NCBI GenBank assembly: GCA_008921705.1
Contig: VFFE01007066.1
Span: 753,574-817,573, forward strand
Length of the DNA stretch: 64,000 bases
Direction: 5' to 3'
DNA from: Burhinus oedicnemus
Taxonomy: Eukaryota > Chordata > Aves > Charadriiformes > Burhinidae
Shown here: piece after piece, positions 61,901 to 64,000 of the stretch
Position numbering within the stretch: position 1 is the first letter of the stretch
How the letters are laid out: each line of letters begins with the position of its first letter
Made by a program: the position numbers and the translations under genes
The notes under the pieces: model-generated
What the model was told of the DNA's origin: nothing
The model's input: the letters and a program-made list of their open reading frames with translations, nothing else
The model's database searches: none

Positions 61901-63929
61901 GGATCTCCAAGCCATATTATGCCAACTAAGAGCTTACCTGTATGTTCTGAACAACATCTTTGAATGGAGAGGACCTCTGCATACACGTGTTCACCATGTC
62001 CATTGCCCTGTCGAAGTTCTTTACATATTCTCCATACATTTTCAGAAAAGGAGCCAGTTTCTGTAGGATATCTCCTAGCCGTGGGTTGATGTTCCTACCG
62101 GAAAGAGATAGGTAAGTACTGAAATCTCTGGAAATCAATACTGTCTTCAGAGAGAAAACACAACTGTAAGACTTTCACAGTTGTCTCCCACATGCACAAG
62201 CACGTACACACATACACAATCAAGATATTTCAGGCTAAGCTTAGTTTATAGTAATCTATATGGTACCCTAGATGAAACCTTAACCATCCATCCAGATGTA
62301 CAAAGGATGATATTTCTGCCCCCACCTCTCTTAAGTGTAGATCAGATTCAAACTGACTATGCATTGTTAAAGAAACATCTATATATCTCTGCTGTCCAGC
62401 ACAAAATCTTGGGGGAAACTTACACTTTTTAAAAATAATCTTTTCCACCATAGCCAAACATCTGAAGAGGTTTTAATGCAAAGAGATTTCTAAGTTCAGC
62501 TGGGTAGTCCCAGGGGGCCAGACGTATGCTCGCCTGGAGACCCCCTCAGGCTGGAAGCAGTGGTAGCAACACATCTTTGTCTCCTCCAAACCTACAGCCA
62601 GGCTGAGCGCCAGCTTTTTTCTCCCAGCTCTTCTCTCCTGCTGAACTCCTGACTTTGCAGTCTGACTGCACTAGACCCCCTTTAGCCTTTTAACAAGCTT
62701 CTGCCCCCTTCTGACGTCCAAACTCTCCAGTTGTCCTCCCCTTTTATTATGGCTGGCCCTGTAAATGCAAGTCAGGTGCAAAGGTGCTGAGACTCATTTA
62801 TTCCTTCGGGTCATTGATGAACTATGTGAAGACTGGACTCAGCCAAGACAGATGTGAACTCTGGTGTTGTCTTCATCATTTAGGGTACTTGGAAAGGTGC
62901 CGTGTCAGCACTGTCTGTGCCTTCTGCTGCAGCCAGCATGTCAGCTCAAATCAAGTTTCCCAGGTCTGCCTTACAATTACCCTTTCTAGCTAGCACTGCC
63001 TTCCTGTGTTATCTACAACTTTAATTACAGTTCCCAAATCTTAATTGGTATTTGACCATTATTACTCACTGAAAAAAACAACCAACCCACATAAATTTTC
63101 TTAAAGAAAGTACATATACACTGTAACTAATAATATTTATTATCTCCTAGAACAGAAGGCCAACAAGTTCTGGACTAAAAACTTGTGCAATGCTGTGGTG
63201 CTCAACAACAGAAATGGTTGCATAACAGACGTAAGCAGAGTTATAGATATGAAGTCATCTATCTTATCTGTCCAGAATTTCCATTGGTTTGCTTTTATAA
63301 TGCTAATGTTAACATTAAATTTTATAGAACCATAACAAAATTCATTACAGAAAATATGAAATGGATGTTTCTCATGAAGTCTCCGACATCACTCGCAAAG
63401 CCTAGACTGTGATATGACGATGCATTTTCCTTCTTCAAGAAGTAACTGTGCTTTTTTAATTTGTCACAGTGAGGCCAAAATAAGCAATTGTCTTCCTTCC
63501 TAGTACTGCAATTTCATAGTACTGCTATAATAGGAGAGTGGAAATACAATAAGGAAAACAGCTCGGGCAATATTTTGGATGGAAAAAATTCTCACAATAT
63601 ACTCTAGAAATTTTGAGTACTCAGGTCTGTTCCTGTATTCAGAAATGCTTAAGAGACTCCATACTAATATATTAAATAACAAGTGAACTACTGCATTAAA
63701 AAATTAAAAACTTTGGAACTAGACCAGGCCTTATGGTTGCTATAGTTTCTTGGAAACATATTTTTAAAATAATTGTAATGACAGTTACCCACCATTCTTG
63801 TGTAATTCTTGTTTTGAGCTCAGGAAGAAGAAATTGTCCATGGAAACAATAGATGGAAGAAATATTTGAAAAGATGCCCGTTATCACTTCAGATGAAATA
63901 CCTGCTTCTGACAACTTAGTGCAAAAAAC
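28742..63929 (-). CDS. FGD3: FGD3, C-terminal 549 codons in 14 exons (5' part outside window)
   Basis: FYVE, RhoGEF and PH domain protein 3. The family activates Cdc42 by GDP/GTP exchange and drives actin and cell-shape changes at membranes. Fourteen minus-strand exons, all with AG acceptors and GT donors, join without a phase conflict into 1650 nt ending in TAG. The product follows mammalian FGD3 in order: DH core (fragment residues 1-150, with [19 protein letters not shown] and [18 protein letters not shown]), PH1 (about 184-285), an acidic Ser/Gly linker, FYVE zinc finger (355-402, eight Cys) and PH2 (about 430-540). The visible length, 549 residues, is close to the equivalent part of human FGD3 as I remember it. 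FGD3 is preferred over FGD1, 2 and 4 because of the [41 protein letters not shown] and KQACKSC segments and the lack of a WxxD motif before the FYVE cysteines. The start codon and N-terminal region are upstream of the window. Paralogue assignment rests on remembered sequences, not a search. Confidence 0.95.
28967..35564 (-). other. FGD3: FGD3 intron 13
   Basis: The 6.6-kb intron between the two PH2 exons. Apart from a CR1 copy at 29474-29852 nothing is identified; open frames at 30713-31111 and 33779-34180 lack recognisable domains. Confidence 0.85.
29474..29852 (-). mobile_element. CR1 LINE 3' fragment
   Basis: About 380 bp in minus orientation, the same as FGD3. It runs from the RT C-terminal region (CTGAGGGGAGACCTTATCGC) through CTCCCAAGTAACAAGC to the 3' end with GATTCTGTGATTCTT at 29474. 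The minus frame at 29564-29779 still reads [20 protein letters not shown], typical of the CR1 ORF2 C-terminus. It is 5'-truncated. Confidence 0.93.
35565..35705 (-). CDS. FGD3: FGD3 visible exon 13 (start of PH2)
   Basis: The exon is 141 nt, 47 codons, phase 0 at both ends. It encodes [20 protein letters not shown] and [14 protein letters not shown], the first strands of the second PH domain, as in other FGD proteins. The acceptor is preceded by a very long T-rich tract (A-rich on the plus strand, 35716-35752). The donor is CAG|gtaaaa. Confidence 0.95.
35706..38157 (-). other. FGD3: FGD3 intron 12
   Basis: About 2.45 kb between the FYVE and PH2 exons. Its 3' end (35716-35752) is a very long T/C-rich tract in transcript sense, explaining the strong acceptor of exon 13. 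No repeat family or other gene was recognised. Confidence 0.85.
38158..38310 (-). CDS. FGD3: FGD3 visible exon 12 (second half of FYVE finger)
   Basis: The exon is 153 nt, 51 codons, phase 0 at both ends. It encodes [20 protein letters not shown] then VCKECFL, providing Cys380, 383, 399 and 402 and the RVC motif, followed by a linker ending in EQKKRLAAE. The acceptor is tctgttacag and the donor GAG|gtacag. The linker after the finger is poorly conserved with mammals. Confidence 0.95.
38311..40206 (-). other. FGD3: FGD3 intron 11 (inside the FYVE finger)
   Basis: About 1.9 kb splitting the FYVE coding sequence between the second and third cysteine pairs. A 165-codon minus frame at 39719-40216 starts over exon 11 in a different frame from FGD3 and is judged chance. 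Nothing else identified. Confidence 0.85.
40207..40329 (-). CDS. FGD3: FGD3 visible exon 11 (basic linker and first half of FYVE finger)
   Basis: The exon is 123 nt, 41 codons, phase 0 at both ends. A basic stretch ([13 protein letters not shown]) leads into [20 protein letters not shown] and CGA. It supplies zinc ligands Cys355, 358, 372 and 375 and the basic RRHHCK motif. There is no Trp before the first cysteine pair, so the WxxD phosphoinositide motif of typical FYVE domains is missing. The acceptor is cagtacatttcag-like with CAG just before AGTGAT; the donor is GCA|gtaagt. Confidence 0.95.
42773..43486 (+). mobile_element. solo LTR of an endogenous retrovirus
   Basis: A 714-bp element with imperfect inverted termini, TGTCCTGGTTTG at the left and CAAACGACGACA at the right. 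It is flanked by five-base sequences that differ at one position (atgtg / gtgtg), consistent with an aged target-site duplication. Inside are a TATA box (TATAAAA, 43114-43120) and a polyadenylation signal (ATTAAA, 43346-43351), followed by a CT-rich region and a 14-bp hairpin. No internal viral genes are adjacent, so this is what remains after LTR-LTR recombination. The orientation is antisense to FGD3. The class (ERVL-like by five-base duplication) is inferred. Confidence 0.8.
43393..43439 (+). repeat. CT/AG hairpin within the LTR
   Basis: CTCTCTCTCTCCTG (43393-43406) is complementary to CAGGAGAGAGAGAG (43426-43439), giving a 14-bp stem and a 19-base loop about 40 bases after the LTR polyadenylation signal. 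Confidence 0.75.
47057..47119 (-). CDS. FGD3: FGD3 visible exon 10 (Ser/Gly linker)
   Basis: The exon is 63 nt, 21 codons, phase 0 at both ends. It encodes [19 protein letters not shown] followed by GG, a low-complexity linker between PH1 and FYVE. ITSTS-VE is shared with mammalian FGD3, the rest diverges. The acceptor is ctttttccctcag and the donor GGG|gtaagt, both strong. Being a frame-neutral cassette in a disordered linker, it could be skipped without loss of frame. Confidence 0.9.
47120..51087 (-). other. FGD3: FGD3 intron 9
   Basis: About 4 kb in the PH1-FYVE linker. Nothing beyond short A-rich runs was identified. Confidence 0.85.
51088..51189 (-). CDS. FGD3: FGD3 visible exon 9 (end of PH1 and acidic linker)
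   Basis: The exon is 102 nt, 34 codons, phase 0 at both ends. It encodes [19 protein letters not shown], the end of the PH1 helix, then an acidic serine-rich linker ([11 protein letters not shown]). The acceptor is ttttcatctcag and the donor TCA|gtaagt. Confidence 0.94.
51190..51706 (-). other. FGD3: FGD3 intron 8
   Basis: 517 nt following the microexon, with a GC-rich patch around 51450-51620 and no recognised repeat or gene. Confidence 0.85.
51707..51737 (-). CDS. FGD3: FGD3 visible exon 8, 31-nt microexon (PH1 C-terminal helix)
   Basis: The exon is only 31 nt: one base completing Arg, then [10 protein letters not shown]. The acceptor is ggtttaacag and the donor CAG|gttaat. It carries the tryptophan (fragment residue 279) that is nearly invariant in the C-terminal helix of PH domains. 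Its length is not a multiple of three, so inclusion is needed to keep the frame. The phases of both neighbours fit only with it included. Confidence 0.9.
51962..52041 (-). CDS. FGD3: FGD3 visible exon 7 (PH1 strands)
   Basis: The exon is 80 nt, beginning in phase 0 and ending with AG of a split Arg codon. It encodes [17 protein letters not shown] and KKRSLELQA. The acceptor is tgttctttttacag, with a likely branch point in gctgac 17 bases upstream. The donor is CAG|gtatgg. A CR1 LINE begins only about 45 bases upstream of this exon. Confidence 0.94.
52042..53176 (-). other. FGD3: FGD3 intron 6, mostly CR1
   Basis: 1135 nt, of which roughly 60% is a CR1 copy in the opposite orientation (about 52088-52756). 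Little unique intron sequence remains besides the 45 bases next to exon 7 and the segment beside exon 6. Confidence 0.88.
52088..52756 (+). mobile_element. CR1 LINE 3' fragment with intact ORF2 C-terminus
   Basis: Plus-orientation CR1, antisense to FGD3. A frame open from before the element to TAG at 52676-52678 encodes the RT C-terminal region ([46 protein letters not shown]). The 3' end is GGTCCCTTCCAACCCCTGTG followed by ATTCTGTGATTC, the usual CR1 terminus. Its 5' end is truncated. The uninterrupted frame suggests a relatively recent insertion. Confidence 0.95.
53177..53269 (-). CDS. FGD3: FGD3 visible exon 6 (PH1 middle strands)
   Basis: The exon is 93 nt, 31 codons, phase 0 at both ends. 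It encodes [19 protein letters not shown] followed by [12 protein letters not shown], close to mammalian FGD3. The acceptor is ccttgttacag and the donor CAG|gtttgc. It contains no in-frame ATG at its start and was recognised by homology. Confidence 0.95.
53270..53844 (-). other. FGD3: FGD3 intron 5
   Basis: 575 nt inside PH1. Two overlapping plus-strand open frames (53415-53774 and 53558-53896) have no recognisable content; the second also runs over exon 5. Confidence 0.85.
53845..53991 (-). CDS. FGD3: FGD3 visible exon 5 (DH-PH junction, start of PH1)
   Basis: The exon is 147 nt, exactly 49 codons, phase 0 at both ends. It encodes [18 protein letters not shown], the DH-PH linker helix, then the first PH strands ([19 protein letters not shown]) up to RYLFL. 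The acceptor is tatttgcag and the donor CTG|gtgagt. The remaining Phe-Asn of the strand opens the next exon. Confidence 0.96.
53992..56868 (-). other. FGD3: FGD3 intron 4
   Basis: About 2.9 kb at the DH-PH boundary, containing a 28-bp perfect palindrome at 54185-54212 and A/C-rich simple sequence at 55350-55390. Confidence 0.85.
54185..54212. repeat. 28-bp perfect palindrome
   Basis: The half-site GTACTAGTCACTCA at 54185-54198 is followed immediately by its exact reverse complement TGAGTGACTAGTAC at 54199-54212, with no spacer. The next bases outward (T and C) do not pair. Confidence 0.95.
56869..56927 (-). CDS. FGD3: FGD3 visible exon 4 (end of DH domain)
   Basis: This short exon is 59 nt: two bases completing a Lys codon, then 19 codons encoding [19 protein letters not shown]. 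The acceptor is tttatttgcag and the donor is ATG|gtgagt. It forms the last DH helix leading into the PH domain. Too short and lacking a Met near its start, it stands out only by homology and phase. Confidence 0.94.
56928..57713 (-). other. FGD3: FGD3 intron 3
   Basis: 786 nt inside the DH coding region; no repeats or genes recognised. Confidence 0.85.
57714..57852 (-). CDS. FGD3: FGD3 visible exon 3 (DH domain conserved region 3)
   Basis: The exon is 139 nt, starting in phase 0 after ctccattacag and ending with one base of a split codon. It encodes [19 protein letters not shown] followed by [17 protein letters not shown], the conserved DH helix that contacts the Rho GTPase. The donor AAA|gtacat is weak, and a competing GT six bases further on would create a TAA stop at the junction. 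The chosen site is the one that restores DAE-K-SLELIS, as in the family. Confidence 0.93.
57974..58808 (-). mobile_element. CR1 LINE 3' fragment, about 835 bp
   Basis: Minus orientation, the same as FGD3. The 3' end at 57974 has CTATGATTCTATGA-type repeats. The minus frame at 58257-58736 encodes the ORF2 RT C-terminal region ([36 protein letters not shown]). Near 58104 a segment usually present in CR1 between 'AAATACCTCC' and 'GGGCAGC' (read on plus) is missing, a small internal deletion. It is 5'-truncated near 58808. Confidence 0.95.
61102..61154. repeat. (CTCCT)n / (GGAGA)n pentanucleotide array
   Basis: About ten perfect copies of the pentamer; in FGD3 transcript sense it reads GGAGA repeats, which translate to Arg/Gly/Glu runs in chance ORFs. 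It lies about 0.8 kb after exon 2. Confidence 0.95.
61938..62094 (-). CDS. FGD3: FGD3 visible exon 2 (DH domain, middle)
   Basis: The exon is 157 nt: one base completes the split Trp codon, then 52 codons. The acceptor is tttccggtag and the donor is CAG|gtaagc, close to consensus. It encodes the family-typical [19 protein letters not shown] and EYVKNFDRA helices of the DH domain and ends in ...DVVQNIQ. Confidence 0.96.
62095..63792 (-). other. FGD3: FGD3 intron 1 of the visible part
   Basis: About 1.7 kb inside the DH coding region. The segment 62460-62780 is GC-richer than its surroundings and may be an old repeat, but no family was recognised. Confidence 0.85.
63793..63929 (-). CDS. FGD3: FGD3 visible exon 1 (DH domain, N-terminal half)
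   Basis: The exon is 137 nt, entering in phase 0 after a pyrimidine-rich acceptor (gttgtctcatgcag) and ending two bases into a Trp codon. It encodes [10 protein letters not shown]...RITQE, which contains the conserved DH segment [19 protein letters not shown]. The end at 63793 was chosen because the resulting junction, E-W-N-I-N-P-R-L, matches the family. A second GT lies four bases further downstream and would shift the frame. Confidence 0.95.
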
Positions 63930-64000
63930 CTGCATGAGACAACAAGACAGTACCACCATATATTTACAAAAAACAATCCTAGACACACTGGCTTTAGATT
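63930..64000 (-). other. FGD3: FGD3 intron upstream of the first visible exon (partial)
   Basis: Contains the acceptor tract of the first visible exon (cttgttgtctcatgcag in transcript sense). The preceding exon is outside the window. Confidence 0.85.

Larger units (their letters stand above)
57853..61937 (-). other. FGD3: FGD3 intron 2
   Basis: About 4.1 kb. It holds a CR1 copy close to the exon 3 acceptor and a GGAGA pentamer array near the exon 2 side. The segment 61200-61560 is relatively GC-rich but has no identified gene. Confidence 0.85.

Overview
This is vertebrate, and almost certainly bird, genomic DNA. Genes are split into short exons with GT/AG introns, and there are several copies of the CR1 LINE with the typical avian 3' end (ATTCTRTG repeats) plus a solo retroviral LTR of avian style. 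The species cannot be fixed from the sequence. No prokaryotic features are present; nearly all short ORFs are chance frames in introns or intergenic DNA.

One protein-coding gene is supported: the 3' part of FGD3 (FYVE, RhoGEF and PH domain-containing 3), on the minus strand. Fourteen exons between 63929 and 28742 join in phase into 549 codons plus a TAG stop. They encode, in order, most of the DH (Rho guanine-nucleotide exchange) domain, a first PH domain, a linker, a FYVE-type zinc finger and a second PH domain. The gene's 5' exons lie beyond the right edge of the window. The encoded domains are those of a Cdc42 exchange factor: DH for nucleotide exchange, PH and FYVE for membrane recruitment.

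Layout: 1 to about 28 kb is downstream flank without a recognisable gene, holding one old degenerate CR1 (about 4.87-5.66 kb), simple repeats and a few small inverted repeats. 28.0-28.74 kb is the FGD3 3' UTR. 28.74-63.93 kb is FGD3 exons and introns, with three younger CR1 copies (29.5, 52.1-52.8 and 58.0-58.8 kb), one solo LTR (42.77-43.49 kb, antisense to FGD3), a 28-bp perfect palindrome (54.2 kb) and a GGAGA pentamer array (61.1 kb). The last 71 bases are intron upstream of the first visible exon.

No previously undescribed biological system was found. The points most worth checking are the splicing architecture of FGD3 (a 31-nt microexon carrying the conserved PH-domain tryptophan, and two exons with competing donor sites), the non-canonical FYVE motif, and transposons lying very close to splice acceptors.
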